DNA from: Planctomycetota bacterium
Lineage (GTDB): Bacteria > Planctomycetota > Phycisphaerae > WQYP01
Direction: 5' to 3'
Assembly: GCA_021804985.1 (NCBI GenBank)
Contig: JAJZGD010000010.1
Location: forward strand, 1-32,648
Length of the DNA stretch: 32,648 nucleotides
The translations under genes and the position numbers were made by a program. This document shows positions 16,620-26,482 of this stretch, in pieces. The notes beneath the pieces are model-generated. The model saw only the letters and a list, made by a program, of their open reading frames with translations, ran no database searches and was not told where the DNA came from. Position 1 is the stretch's first letter; the number at the start of each line of letters is the position of its first letter.

Positions 16620-18457
16620 CGGATTAATTGTCCCCGCTGAGTCGTCTTGATCACGGTTTCCGTAAAAGAATTTATGGGCGCGTGGAATGCCATAAATTTT
16701 TCCAAAATCATTCCCAATAAAAAGGCGCTGCCCCCTTGAAATCCGGCTTCATCCATCTGAATGGACACTTCCAATCCGCGCACAAACGTCGTCAGGCCCC
16801 CCGCCATAAGCCGGCGATGCAGTGGTGCGGCACGCACGGATCGAATGCCGGCAATTTGTGATTTATGGTTGGCATCATTGTCAGACGCGTAAAGCCGCAG
16901 AATGGACCGAAGCGATTCAGCCCCCTGTTCCGGGCTTGAATCCATAAGCGAGAGATAATTCAATGACAGGTGACTTACCAGCCGCCAGGCTGTATCTCGC
17001 TGCGCTGAAGACATTTTGGGCACCGTGAGAGCGCCATCCACCACCCGGATGCTGCTCGATGGCATGCTTCCGACGAAATTCATATCCGTCGCCCCTTTGC
17101 CCAGACCCATGAATAAGGGAAGGTCGCGGTTGGTACACAGGCCTTCTATACCAAGTTGCAGCAGCTGGGAGTCAAATGGTGCGTTCTTTTCATCCACCAA
17201 CGCAATGAACACTTCGCTACCGGCATATTGTGATCGGCCGCCGGAACGGCGCTCCCTTTCGGACGCCACGCGTGGATCGCGGCGAATCTGGTAGTAGGCA
17301 TTGCGGCCGGTGTCAAAATCGGTGGCACGATAGAACGGCTGAAATTCCTGCTGATCTTCGCGCGCCGCGCCAAAGCCAGTCACGCGCGATATATCGAACA
17401 CTTCATAATCCAGGGGGCGCGTAATATCCGGAATCACGTGGTATTCATGAAATCGGTCTTCGATATGAATTCGGCTGCACGTTCGCTCAAAAAGATTGAT
17501 CACCGGCGTGCAAAAGAGCCGCAGGGATTGCGCATCAAGCACATTTTCCAGACGGGCATCGCGCTGGCTGAGCAGAAAAAATAAATCGATTTCGGTCCCA
17601 TCCGACTTCGCGAACGCGGGGGCGATTTGTGAAACATTCAAAAAAAGAAATCGCTGCGGCAACGCAAAATATTCCCGCAGCAATCGATAACCGGAAAACG
17701 AGCGCGAACCGGGCGGCAAAAGCGCCTCAGCATCTGAAAAGCCCTGCGGCCGCATGGCGGACGGGCCAATGGCATGGCTCCAGGGGGCCGGATTACGCGG
17801 GGGTTGCAGAACCATTCCGATGCAATTGGCAAATAGCTGTTCGTGCAGCGGATACTGTATGCTCGAATCGCCGCTGATGTAAAAGCTCAACTGCTCTACC
17901 AACATTTTATTCAGCGGCACCGCCGGCAAAATACTCGCGAGCCGCACACGCAGCGCCGCCCGCACCTTCTTATTTTCAGGCAGGCCCCAGGCCGCCATTT
18001 CTCGGCTTGTGTAATGGATGTCCGTAATCTGCAGCGGAAGCAGCGTCAAACCGTGGGCCGTGCGGAATCGGCACGCGGTTACCTCATCGCGCCCGATCGT
18101 ACTATCGAGATAGCTGCCCGCCGGTATGGGAAAACCCTCCGCAAGGTTAGCGGCTTCCCTGGGGTCGGGCGCAAATTGCACAATGCCCATTGAAGGAAGC
18201 GGCGCCAAATATTGGGGATAAATGGTTTCCAGCAGGCTTTGCGTAAACCGCGGGAACTGGGCATCGAGCTTGAGCTGAATGCGTGCGGTTAAAAACGCCA
18301 CACCCTCGAGCAACCGCTCGACATACGGGTCCGGGCACGGTATCTGATCGAGGCTTAAGCGGCCGGCAACTTTCGGAAATTGCTGCGCGAATTCTTTGCC
18401 CATTTCCCGCAGGAAGAGAAGTTCCTGTTCGTAATAATCAAGTATTCGCTTATCCAT
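16580..18457 (-). CDS. tssF: T6SS baseplate protein TssF (ImpG/VasA)
   Basis: 625 aa beginning 'MDKRILDYYEQELLFLREMGKEFAQQFPKVAGRLSL..I.CPDPYVERLLEGVAFLTARIQLKLDAQFPRFTQSLLETIYPQYLAPLPSM', typical of TssF. It overlaps tssG by 40 nt. Confidence 0.96.
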   Translation of the reverse strand: MDKRILDYYEQELLFLREMGKEFAQQFPKVAGRLSLDQIPCPDPYVERLLEGVAFLTARIQLKLDAQFPRFTQSLLETIYPQYLAPLPSMGIVQFAPDPREAANLAEGFPIPAGSYLDSTIGRDEVTACRFRTAHGLTLLPLQITDIHYTSREMAAWGLPENKKVRAALRVRLASILPAVPLNKMLVEQLSFYISGDSSIQYPLHEQLFANCIGMVLQPPRNPAPWSHAIGPSAMRPQGFSDAEALLPPGSRSFSGYRLLREYFALPQRFLFLNVSQIAPAFAKSDGTEIDLFFLLSQRDARLENVLDAQSLRLFCTPVINLFERTCSRIHIEDRFHEYHVIPDITRPLDYEVFDISRVTGFGAAREDQQEFQPFYRATDFDTGRNAYYQIRRDPRVASERERRSGGRSQYAGSEVFIALVDEKNAPFDSQLLQLGIEGLCTNRDLPLFMGLGKGATDMNFVGSMPSSSIRVVDGALTVPKMSSAQRDTAWRLVSHLSLNYLSLMDSSPEQGAESLRSILRLYASDNDANHKSQIAGIRSVRAAPLHRRLMAGGLTTFVRGLEVSIQMDEAGFQGGSAFLLGMILEKFMAFHAPINSFTETVIKTTQRGQLIRWPTQPGRRPQTI

Positions 18458-18959
18458 CGCTGCGCTGCGTCACCTGGCACAAACCGGTTTCCAAGTCCAC
18501 CTGAGTTTTAACAAAAAGCACGTCGGGCATGGGAACGGCCCAAAGATCGGCGCGAATTTCAAAATCAACCCGGTTTCCCGCCGCATCTTTGGTATCCGCT
18601 ACCGCCTTGACCTGAATCGATTCCGGCAGAATCCGCGGTTCATAGGTGCGAATGGCCGATGCAATGATCTGTTCCAGCGAGCTGACCGAAACGCTGGTTT
18701 CGGTGCTGCCACCCAAGGCCGGTATGCCGTAGTTAAGCACGGATTTGGATGCGTGCGGAAAATCGTTGTAGCCATCGGCGTCGGGATGGCGGCAGGAATT
18801 CAGCAGCCATCCCAAATCGCGCAGAACCGCCGCCCGAAGGCTTGAAAGCGTGGCGGTGCGCTGTGTCCGCGCCTCGGCTTTGGTACCCGGGTCGTCGTCC
18901 GTGAGCCGATCAAGAAGAAAAGGCATTAAGCGATCGCGCGGAATGGATTGATCTGCCAT
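18450..18959 (-). CDS. tssE: T6SS baseplate protein TssE (gp25-like)
   Basis: 169 aa with 'AAVLRDLGWLLNSCRH...SVLNYGIPALGG....SVSSLEQIIASAIRTYEPRILPESIQVKAV', the gp25/TssE pattern. It overlaps tagJ and tssF. Confidence 0.93.
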   Translation of the reverse strand: MADQSIPRDRLMPFLLDRLTDDDPGTKAEARTQRTATLSSLRAAVLRDLGWLLNSCRHPDADGYNDFPHASKSVLNYGIPALGGSTETSVSVSSLEQIIASAIRTYEPRILPESIQVKAVADTKDAAGNRVDFEIRADLWAVPMPDVLFVKTQVDLETGLCQVTQRSDG

Positions 18960-19771
18960 CAGCTGCCCCTCTGCTCGCCGGGCTGATCAATACTGATTTT
19001 TCGCACCTCAAGCACCGGCTGTTCGGAAACGTCGGTTGCTAAAACACGCTGGCCCAATCCGATGGATAAACCGCTTTCATCCAGCCAATCGGTGCGGCGG
19101 CACATTTTTATGGCATCATCGCTGCTGCCTGCCGAGCCGGGATAACGGGCCGGAATAAATCCCACCGCTTTGCCGCTATTGGCCCAGGTGAAGTTGGCGG
19201 GTGCCCAAACCAGATCGCGCAGGTCGGTCGGCTTTTCAATTTCAATTTCTGCAATATTCTTGAACGGCACCCAGTAATAATTCCCCTTGACGATCACTTC
19301 GAGCACGGGCCCGAGCCGTCCATCGCCGTCGGCAATCCAGGCGAATGTTTTTCCATCGATCCTGCCGGTATTCACCGGCGCCGCATTAAAGGCCGCATCG
19401 TGAAGTTGGACCGCCTCATCGGTTTTTCCATCCGAGAGCATTTTGACCGATTCGACCAGCCAACCGAGCCATGGATCAGGCTCACCAAGAAGCATGGGCG
19501 ACTTTTTTCCGCCGAAAACGCTTTCGCGTAACGCCTCCGCACTGATCACCTCGCGGTAAACCGTTACCATAAGCAAGGTGGCGGCGTCGAGGTCGGCAAT
19601 GACATTTAGCTGCGTGAGGGCCCGATCCCACTGGCCAAGCAGTGATAGCACCTGAAAAAGAAATATCCTGAGTTTGGCATCGGTTGGAGCCTTGCGGACG
19701 GCCTTTTCGATTTCGGCAAGGGCCGCGTGCGGTTTGCCTTCGCGGATAAGGGCTTCAGCGATCAAACTCAA
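18959..19771 (-). CDS. tagJ: T6SS accessory protein TagJ/ImpE
   Basis: 270 aa with an N-terminal TPR-like region ('ALIREGKPHAALAEIEKAVRKAPTDAKLRIFLFQVLSLLGQWDRALTQL') and 'FAWIADGDGRLGPVLEVIVKGNYYWVPFKNIAEIEIEKPTDLRDLVWAPA', the ImpE signature. Confidence 0.92.
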   Translation of the reverse strand: MSLIAEALIREGKPHAALAEIEKAVRKAPTDAKLRIFLFQVLSLLGQWDRALTQLNVIADLDAATLLMVTVYREVISAEALRESVFGGKKSPMLLGEPDPWLGWLVESVKMLSDGKTDEAVQLHDAAFNAAPVNTGRIDGKTFAWIADGDGRLGPVLEVIVKGNYYWVPFKNIAEIEIEKPTDLRDLVWAPANFTWANSGKAVGFIPARYPGSAGSSDDAIKMCRRTDWLDESGLSIGLGQRVLATDVSEQPVLEVRKISIDQPGEQRGS

Positions 19772-19807
19772 CCACCTTTCGGATTTTTGCTGCCATTAAA
19801 TAAAGCA

Positions 19808-19830
19808 CGCCGGTACAGGAAGCACCGGCG
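19808..19830 (-). terminator. Stem-loop between hcp and tagJ, candidate attenuator/terminator
   Basis: Perfect 7-bp stem CGCCGGT/ACCGGCG with a 9-nt loop about 40 nt after the hcp stop. On the minus strand it is followed by TGCTTTATTT. Confidence 0.5.
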
Positions 19831-19869
19831 CGCCGAGAGAATCTAAAATGAGGGCCTCGAGCGGGCGCT

Positions 19870-20355
19870 TTATTCGGCCGCTTGTTGCATCACGTTGTAC
19901 TTGAGTTCTTTGGTAGTACCCGAGGCGCCGGCATCGGTCACCGTCGTTAACTTGAAATCGAATTTTGAATAGCTGACGGTAATACGCACCGGCATACTGC
20001 TGGTGCCGCTACCCATATCCGAGAAGCTGATGTCATTAAATGCACAATCCGAGAGTTCCCACGAATTGTATATGACGGCCGACTTGGACGCCGTCACCGA
20101 TTCAATGTTAATCTTAGAGGTTGTAGTGCCGGTCAGGCAATATTGAGTGATCGTTGGAATGACCGAGCTGCCATCCAGGGAGACGCTTATGAGACCGCAG
20201 ACGCCCTCGCCACCAGTTCGGCCACCGCTGGAATCCGGCATGCCGCCGCCAGCGTTAGAAAAATGCCAATCCGCCGAGCTGATATCAATCCAGTTTTCAT
20301 GTCCCTTCTGTTTAGATTCTCCCTCAATCCCGTCGATTTTCATGTACATACCCAT
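19870..20355 (-). CDS. hcp: T6SS tube protein Hcp (TssD)
   Basis: 161 aa 'MGMYMKIDGIEGESKQKGHENWIDISSADWHFSN...ITQYCLTGTTTSKINIESV...WELSDCAFNDISFS...VRITVSYSKFDFKL', the Hcp pattern. Confidence 0.94.
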   Translation of the reverse strand: MGMYMKIDGIEGESKQKGHENWIDISSADWHFSNAGGGMPDSSGGRTGGEGVCGLISVSLDGSSVIPTITQYCLTGTTTSKINIESVTASKSAVIYNSWELSDCAFNDISFSDMGSGTSSMPVRITVSYSKFDFKLTTVTDAGASGTTKELKYNVMQQAAE

Positions 20356-20437
20356 GGAGCAACTCCCGTATTAAAACATTCCGAGCCCGCTACGCGCGAG
20401 CCTAAATTACATTTTCATCTACCCCGTTTCCGGGATA

Positions 20438-21928
20438 TCACGCACCCTTGGCCGATTTAAGTTTCGAGACCAGCCGCAATGAAACCGTTAAACCTTCGAG
20501 CTGGTAGTGCGGCCGCAAATAGAACTTTGAAGTGTAGTACCCGGGGTTACCCGGTATTTCTTCTACTTCCACTTCCGCCGCCGCGAGCGGTCGCCGCGCT
20601 TTGGCTTCTTCCGAAGCGTTCCGCGGATCGGGTTCAACGTATTGGTTGATCCATTTATTAAGCCACTTGACCATGTCATCCTTTTCCTTGAAGCCGCCGA
20701 TCTTGTCGCGCACCATGCACTTGAGAAAGTGCGCGAAGCGGCAACTTGCGAAAAGGTAAGGCAGCCGCGCCGCGAGATTCGCATTGGCGGTGGCATCGGG
20801 ATCATCGTATTCCGCCGGCTTATGCAGCGATTGGGCGCCGATGAACACGGCATAATCGGTATTTTTCCAGTGTAACAACGGCATCAGGCCGTTCTTGGCC
20901 AACTCGGCTTCGCGCCGGTCGGTGATGGCGATTTCCGTTGGGCACTTCATATCCACGCCGCCATCATCGGTGGGAAAGGTATGGCAGGGAAGGCCTTCAA
21001 CCATGCCGCCGCTTTCGACGCCGCGAATTCGCGCACACCATCCATAAAGCTTGAAGGAACGGTTGATGTTCGTTGCCATGGCGTACGCGGCATTTGCCCA
21101 GACGTAATTGTCGTGCTTGGCGCCTTGCATATCTTCTTCGTAGGCAAATTCTTCAACCGGGCTGGTTTTAGCGCCATAGGGAAGCCGGGATAAGAACCGC
21201 GGCATGGCTAAGCCGAGATAGCGGGAATCTTCCGATTCACGCAGCGATCGCCACGGCGCATATTCCGCCGTCTGAAATATTTTGGTCAAATCCCGTGGAT
21301 CCGAAAGCTGCTGCCAGGAGTCAAAATTCATCAGCGAGGGCGAACCGGCCGCGATGAACGGGGCGTGGGCGGCGGCGGCAATCTGCGCCATTCCGCCAAG
21401 AATTTCAACATCCGGCGGGCTGTGATCGAATTCGTAATCGCCCACGAGGCACCCATAAGGTGCGCCGCCGGGCGTACCATATTCCTCTTCGTAGATTTTC
21501 TTGAAAAGCGGGCTTTGATCCCACGCGGTTCCCTTGAATTTCTTCAGGGTTTTCCCGACATCCTTCTTGGAGATATTCATAACGCGGATTTTGAGATTTT
21601 CGTCCGTCTCCGTGTTATTAACCAGATAGTGCAGCCCCCGCCACGAGCCTTCAAGCTTGCGAAAATCATCGTGGTGAAGAATTAAATTCACCTGATCGGA
21701 TATTTTTTTGTCCAGCTCGGCAATCATCGATTCAATCGTGCGCCGCGCATCATCCGAGATCAGCGCCGTGCGCTGAATCGCCTGCTCAACCAGCGTGCCC
21801 ACGGCATCCCGAACCATCTGCGAAGCCTCATCGGTTTTGGTACCGATGTTTTTGCTCAGCAGACTGGAAAACTCATCGACGGTTTTTATTTCGCTTACGG
21901 GCAACGACGCTTGCTGTTCGGGCGTCAT
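20438..21928 (-). CDS. tssC: T6SS contractile sheath large subunit TssC (VipB)
   Basis: ORF track 20438..21970; start 'MTPEQQ' at 21928 has a GGAGG site just upstream. Contains 'LEGSWRGLHYLVNNTETDENLKIRVMNISKKDVGKTLKKF', 'YGTPGGAPYGCLVGDYEFDHSPPDVEILGGMAQIAAAAHAPFIAAGSPSL' and 'RFAHFLKCMVRDKIG'. Confidence 0.97.
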   Translation of the reverse strand: MTPEQQASLPVSEIKTVDEFSSLLSKNIGTKTDEASQMVRDAVGTLVEQAIQRTALISDDARRTIESMIAELDKKISDQVNLILHHDDFRKLEGSWRGLHYLVNNTETDENLKIRVMNISKKDVGKTLKKFKGTAWDQSPLFKKIYEEEYGTPGGAPYGCLVGDYEFDHSPPDVEILGGMAQIAAAAHAPFIAAGSPSLMNFDSWQQLSDPRDLTKIFQTAEYAPWRSLRESEDSRYLGLAMPRFLSRLPYGAKTSPVEEFAYEEDMQGAKHDNYVWANAAYAMATNINRSFKLYGWCARIRGVESGGMVEGLPCHTFPTDDGGVDMKCPTEIAITDRREAELAKNGLMPLLHWKNTDYAVFIGAQSLHKPAEYDDPDATANANLAARLPYLFASCRFAHFLKCMVRDKIGGFKEKDDMVKWLNKWINQYVEPDPRNASEEAKARRPLAAAEVEVEEIPGNPGYYTSKFYLRPHYQLEGLTVSLRLVSKLKSAKGA

Positions 21929-21992
21929 ATGAAAACCTCCAGGGATGCTTAATGAATAATCAATACCCAATACCGGGTGCTAATTCACAATT

Positions 21993-22505
21993 TCAGGATG
22001 CCGGCTTATCTTCCGGCTTCGGCGCCGAACCCAACGCCGAAAGCAGCGCAGGGTCCTGAAGCACCTTGGCCACCAATTGCTCGGCCTTGTCTTTGCCGTC
22101 CATATACGTCAGCAGATTGGCAAGCTGCGTGCGGGCGTTGAGCAACTTGGCCAATGGTTCAACTTTTTTTGCCACGGCCGCGGGTGAAAAGTCGTCCATG
22201 CTTTCAAACGTCAGCTCCACGCTCATGTTCCCCTCGCCAGTGAGAGAGTTGGGAACCTGAAACGCAACGCGCGGCTTCATCGCCTTCATGCGATCATCAA
22301 AATTATCGACATCAATTTCCTGGAAGCTGCGATCCTGAATAGCCGCAAGAGGCTCTTTCGGATTGCCAGATAAATCCGCCATCACGCCCATAACAAATGG
22401 CAGGTTGATCTTTTTCTCGGCGCCGTAAAGTTCCACGTCATATTCAATTTGGACACGCGGAGCACGATTTCTCGCCACGAACTTTTGACTGCTCGCTTTT
22501 GCCAT
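21993..22505 (-). CDS. tssB: T6SS contractile sheath small subunit TssB (VipA)
   Basis: Start set at 'MAKASSQKFVARNRAPRVQIEYDVELYGAEKKINLPFVMGVMADLSGNPKEPLAAIQDRSFQEIDVDNFDDRMKAMKPRVAFQVPN', a very clear TssB. Confidence 0.97.
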   Translation of the reverse strand: MAKASSQKFVARNRAPRVQIEYDVELYGAEKKINLPFVMGVMADLSGNPKEPLAAIQDRSFQEIDVDNFDDRMKAMKPRVAFQVPNSLTGEGNMSVELTFESMDDFSPAAVAKKVEPLAKLLNARTQLANLLTYMDGKDKAEQLVAKVLQDPALLSALGSAPKPEDKPAS

Positions 22506-22717
22506 GTCATTGTGCCTCAATTATGTTTTTCTTTGAGCCGCCGTTTCGAACGGTACAAACTTAACTAAACGGCTCGAACCGCACCTGCCGGCATCGCCGA
22601 CATGCGAATCAAAGCATCAGGCCGACGGTTTGTCAAGCGGGGCAAACCCTCCCCGCGGTAATAAGTCGGCTAAAATGGGCTGACGACTAAAGCCAATTCA
22701 GGACGGCAACAACGGTT

Positions 22718-23011
22718 AGGAGCCTGTCCGAGTAATCGCCGGGTTGCGACGGCGTGATTTTTGGCACCCATCAAGCAGCGGCGACGATGGCGTACCTGAT
22801 GCAGAGGGTACATCGAGGAGCCGCGCCGCAGAGGGGGGGGCAAAAAGCACGCCGCCCCGCGGGGTGGGCCTGAAATGCCCCGTCTGCTTTGTTGTCGGAT
22901 CTCGATGACTCGTTATTCAGAGTCGGCTCGATCCTCCAATGCATTCAGGCGCCGCGCATTCGGCACATTTCAGACCCATCCCAATCCCGGCCATTACTCG
23001 GACAGGCTCCT
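22718..23011 (+). mobile_element. MITE-like non-autonomous element, copy 2 (294 bp)
   Basis: TIRs AGGAGCCTGTCCGAGTAATCGCCGG (22718-22742) and CCGGCCATTACTCGGACAGGCTCCT (22987-23011), 24/25 complementary. Near-identical to copy 1 except a 13-bp insertion (aatgcattcaggc) and a few substitutions. Confidence 0.87.
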
Positions 23012-23188
23012 GGGCCCCTTTTTGGATTACAAGACTCCCCAACCAATAGAACAGGGCAAGATTGGCACCGCATATACCCGCCCGCCCGGCAGTGGATACG
23101 CCTGGCCGCCCAAACGGCCACGCAGTGACGGCGACGGTAAATCTGACGGCAGCGCCCGCGCAGCTGCCGAATTGCGATCGCCAAGTTC

Positions 23189-26100
23189 CTATCGGGCCGC
23201 AATGCCCCAGCGTTTTAATAGCGACTTTTGCATTCTTTTAAGCCTGCTTCCGGCCAGGCGCTCGCGGTAGAACTTCACCATACCGATATAGCCGCTGTAA
23301 TAGTTCGTCCCGCCGGTGTGGCCACCGATGCCCAATTGGGCCGGCGCGGTGAGAGATTCCTTGCCGGCATAGGCGGCCGCTACTTTTCTGCCATCGATAT
23401 ACAAAACGATGTGGCCGGATTTTTGGCTGCGTGTGAATACCACCAAATGGGGGTGGCCATTATCCAGCCCGGCGGGCGACGTGATCGTCGTATCCGGATC
23501 GCCCGTGCCAGCGAGTACCTGCCCACGGGCATTAAATGAAATGCCGAAATCAGGCACCACGCCCGAAACATCCCCCTGCACCAGACCGGCACCCTGATAA
23601 TACAGCCCGCCATGGTCGCCCGGATGTTTGGTATCAAATACCAGGACAATCGTAAAATTATTTTGAACCGGCCGCGGTATCACCAGCATCTGCTTACCGG
23701 GCCCGCTGAAATGCACGGCAGCGCGACCATGAATCGCACGCTTCACAAGCGTGGGCAAATTGCCCTGACTGTAAGCATGCGCATCAAACCCACCGTACGA
23801 TTGATCGGTCCAGTTCTGCACCCCCATGCCGTTGGTGAGCGTGCGGGCGAGTGAACGGCTGCTAAGCGTAGTGATCGGCTCGGATAGCATCCAGGTCGGC
23901 GCACTGTGATCCCCTGCCGACAGCATTGCCACAGCCTTTTTTGATATGGTGGGGATCAACTGCAACTGGTGATCATACACTTTCCAGCGGTACAAGCCGG
24001 CCGCGTGGCCATGCCAAAAGTGAACACGCATGCGCAGCGCCAAAACATCAATGGGTTTAAAATTCACGCGGTTGTAGCGGTTCAGTGCAATGCCGAAATG
24101 CGAACCGAGCGGATGGATGGCTTTCCAGCCGTGACCGTCATTGTATTCCAGCCGCCAGGACTTGGGATGTCGGTACCAGCCGGCACCGGGATAGGGCACA
24201 TGGCCGTTCCGGCCTTTGTCATCAAACCAGTAAACGGAGGACCCGCTTATTTTGACCGGATGGGAGAACATATATTCAATCCATGCGCGTTTCCCCGGCT
24301 GTCCCCACCAGGTAAATGCCGGTACATATTGATCGCGGGAGCTTGACGGTTCCGTGGAAAACATGACCACCCGCGAAACAAACGGCCATTGCTGCCAGCT
24401 TGTGAGCACGCGGGCTATCAGGTGCGCCGGTGGCACCCAGTAGTGCCCCTTCTGTGCCGCGGTCGCAATAACCGGCAGTACCGACACGCGAACGCGCGCG
24501 GCCCCCATGGGTATCATGCTGATGGGCTCGTTCGGCTCGGCGGAAATTACCGGGCTTTGATGCAGCGAACCAATCATGCCGTAGCTGTTTTGTTTCCATT
24601 CGGGAATTTTGCGGCCGGTACCCAGAATTTCAATGGGAGCAGTTTGCGGGGTAAACGGCTGCGGGGCAATCGGCCCGGGCCGATATTTCACGGTAAAGGA
24701 TGCCGCCGGGTCGGCGTGATCAAACACCAGGCCGTAATTCCAGGCGGTGGTGGGAAGCACTTCCCATTTTTTTGTTCCATGGTAAACGCCGTAGCTTTTC
24801 CATTTTTCACCGATGTTCAGGGAAAAATCGAGCGGGCCATAACCAATCGACGCGGCATCATGGTTCCGCTTCCAGAAGCGAACGCGTAACGTGCGTGGCA
24901 GGTGCAGCACCACGGTATCGCCATTGCCCCATGTCCGGTCAATGCAAATGAACGAGTCGCTTGGCGCAGCTACCGCCTGGCGGGCGCCATTTACCGTTAC
25001 CGATGCATGGTGGCACCAATATGGAATGCGCAGATAAAGCGGAAATGTATCGGGCGCCGCCATCGCCATTTTTATGCGAATGGCAGTGTGGAAAGGATAT
25101 TGCGTATCTTCGGTGAAGGTCACGGTTTTTCCGTCGCCAGCTTTAATGCGGGCGGTACTCGCGGAATACATCATGGCCACGGCACCATCATTCGAGGTGG
25201 CGGCCCAGAGAGACTCGGCGAAATAGGGCCACCCATAGCCAAAATTATGTTCGCAGCACCGGAACACACCGCTGTTGCTGTACGCGAACATATTGCCGCT
25301 ATCATCAAGATAAGGGTGATGATTTGCGTAGGTCAGCGAAACCTGATTGGGCGCGGTGAGATAATGAATGGCGGTAAGTTTCGGCGTCGATGCGGCCGGC
25401 AGCATGTTAAAGGCGATATCTTCGCAGCGGTCGGCCCAGTACGGTGAGCCGGTAATGTGATCCATCTCTTCATCACTGGCCATATTTTCAACGATGGCGC
25501 ATGTTTCAATCGCCTGACGCGGGCCGGTGAAGCCGAAGCGGGCCGCTTCATCGGCGCCATAACCGCCGCCGGGAACCTGCCCGTAGAGGGAATGCATTTG
25601 CGCATAATCGCGAATGGAATAGTCCAGGTCCTTGAGTTTATGCGACTGCATGTAATATTCTGCCGGCAGCCGAAAGCCTTCGCCAAAATTTACACCGTGC
25701 GTAGACGTTACGCCCCACTTCCATCCGCCGCCGTGAGAATCTTTCTCTATTCGCTTGCCAAGTTTAAGCAGAAATTTCTGTCCGGTTCGGTTGTAAAGCC
25801 AGTAGACCGATTCGGCGTCTTCGCTCCAGCGAGATGCACCCCATCCATCGGTAAAAATGTGATGGTTTTGCCGCAGCATCCACTGAAAATAGTTGGTGAG
25901 CAGCTTGATGACTCGCGGATCATGCGAATACTCATAGTAAGAACGAAGCGCCTGAATCACCGGCATGTCGGGCCAACAATCCGGGCGGCCGTTGGGCATG
26001 GAATGCCGGTTGGATGCCGGGCCAAAATAGCCGCTTGGCCGGGCCGTGCTCATAACGCCATCCAGCCATTTCTTCGCTTTTTTTATCACTCGTTTGTCGC

Positions 26101-26482
26101 CGGTGACAAAACCAAGGTCGCCCAAACCGCGCAGCCAGTAAGGGACTTCCTCAAAACCATTTTGCCCCTTGCCGTCCGGATGCACCCACGCACTGATTTT
26201 GTAGTTGCACCAATCGGATATGTGATCGAGATGGCCCACGTACCCGCGGGCCTCAAGCATCAACATATGGTGCAGCCATCCGGCCGGCAGTACAGAGCCG
26301 GGGGGCAGTTTGACGACTGGGCTTGGCAAAAGCGGTGCACGATTCGAGGGGTAATAGCGATTCCGGTGTATCGCGGGAATGGCAGGCACATCCGTTACGC
26401 CGGCGGCGGCCTGAACGCTTCCATCGGCGAAAAAAACCACGCACAAAAGCATGGCCATCACAGCTGACACAATCTTGATCAT
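23189..26482 (-). CDS. Secreted GH127-like glycosidase (DUF1680; candidate beta-L-arabinofuranosidase) with C-terminal LamG-like domain
   Basis: 1097 aa with signal peptide 'MIKIVSAVMAMLLCVVFFADGSVQAAA'. Contains 'LPPGSVLPAGWLHHMLMLEARGYVGHLDHISDW' and 'FRCCEHNFGYGWPYFAESLW' (GH127-type CC..N motif). C-terminus 'NFTIVLVFDTKHPG...HIVLYIDGRKVAAAYAGKESLTAPAQLGIGGHTGGTNYYSGYIGMVKFYRERL' is LamG-like. Confidence 0.8.
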   Translation of the reverse strand: MIKIVSAVMAMLLCVVFFADGSVQAAAGVTDVPAIPAIHRNRYYPSNRAPLLPSPVVKLPPGSVLPAGWLHHMLMLEARGYVGHLDHISDWCNYKISAWVHPDGKGQNGFEEVPYWLRGLGDLGFVTGDKRVIKKAKKWLDGVMSTARPSGYFGPASNRHSMPNGRPDCWPDMPVIQALRSYYEYSHDPRVIKLLTNYFQWMLRQNHHIFTDGWGASRWSEDAESVYWLYNRTGQKFLLKLGKRIEKDSHGGGWKWGVTSTHGVNFGEGFRLPAEYYMQSHKLKDLDYSIRDYAQMHSLYGQVPGGGYGADEAARFGFTGPRQAIETCAIVENMASDEEMDHITGSPYWADRCEDIAFNMLPAASTPKLTAIHYLTAPNQVSLTYANHHPYLDDSGNMFAYSNSGVFRCCEHNFGYGWPYFAESLWAATSNDGAVAMMYSASTARIKAGDGKTVTFTEDTQYPFHTAIRIKMAMAAPDTFPLYLRIPYWCHHASVTVNGARQAVAAPSDSFICIDRTWGNGDTVVLHLPRTLRVRFWKRNHDAASIGYGPLDFSLNIGEKWKSYGVYHGTKKWEVLPTTAWNYGLVFDHADPAASFTVKYRPGPIAPQPFTPQTAPIEILGTGRKIPEWKQNSYGMIGSLHQSPVISAEPNEPISMIPMGAARVRVSVLPVIATAAQKGHYWVPPAHLIARVLTSWQQWPFVSRVVMFSTEPSSSRDQYVPAFTWWGQPGKRAWIEYMFSHPVKISGSSVYWFDDKGRNGHVPYPGAGWYRHPKSWRLEYNDGHGWKAIHPLGSHFGIALNRYNRVNFKPIDVLALRMRVHFWHGHAAGLYRWKVYDHQLQLIPTISKKAVAMLSAGDHSAPTWMLSEPITTLSSRSLARTLTNGMGVQNWTDQSYGGFDAHAYSQGNLPTLVKRAIHGRAAVHFSGPGKQMLVIPRPVQNNFTIVLVFDTKHPGDHGGLYYQGAGLVQGDVSGVVPDFGISFNARGQVLAGTGDPDTTITSPAGLDNGHPHLVVFTRSQKSGHIVLYIDGRKVAAAYAGKESLTAPAQLGIGGHTGGTNYYSGYIGMVKFYRERLAGSRLKRMQKSLLKRWGIAAR

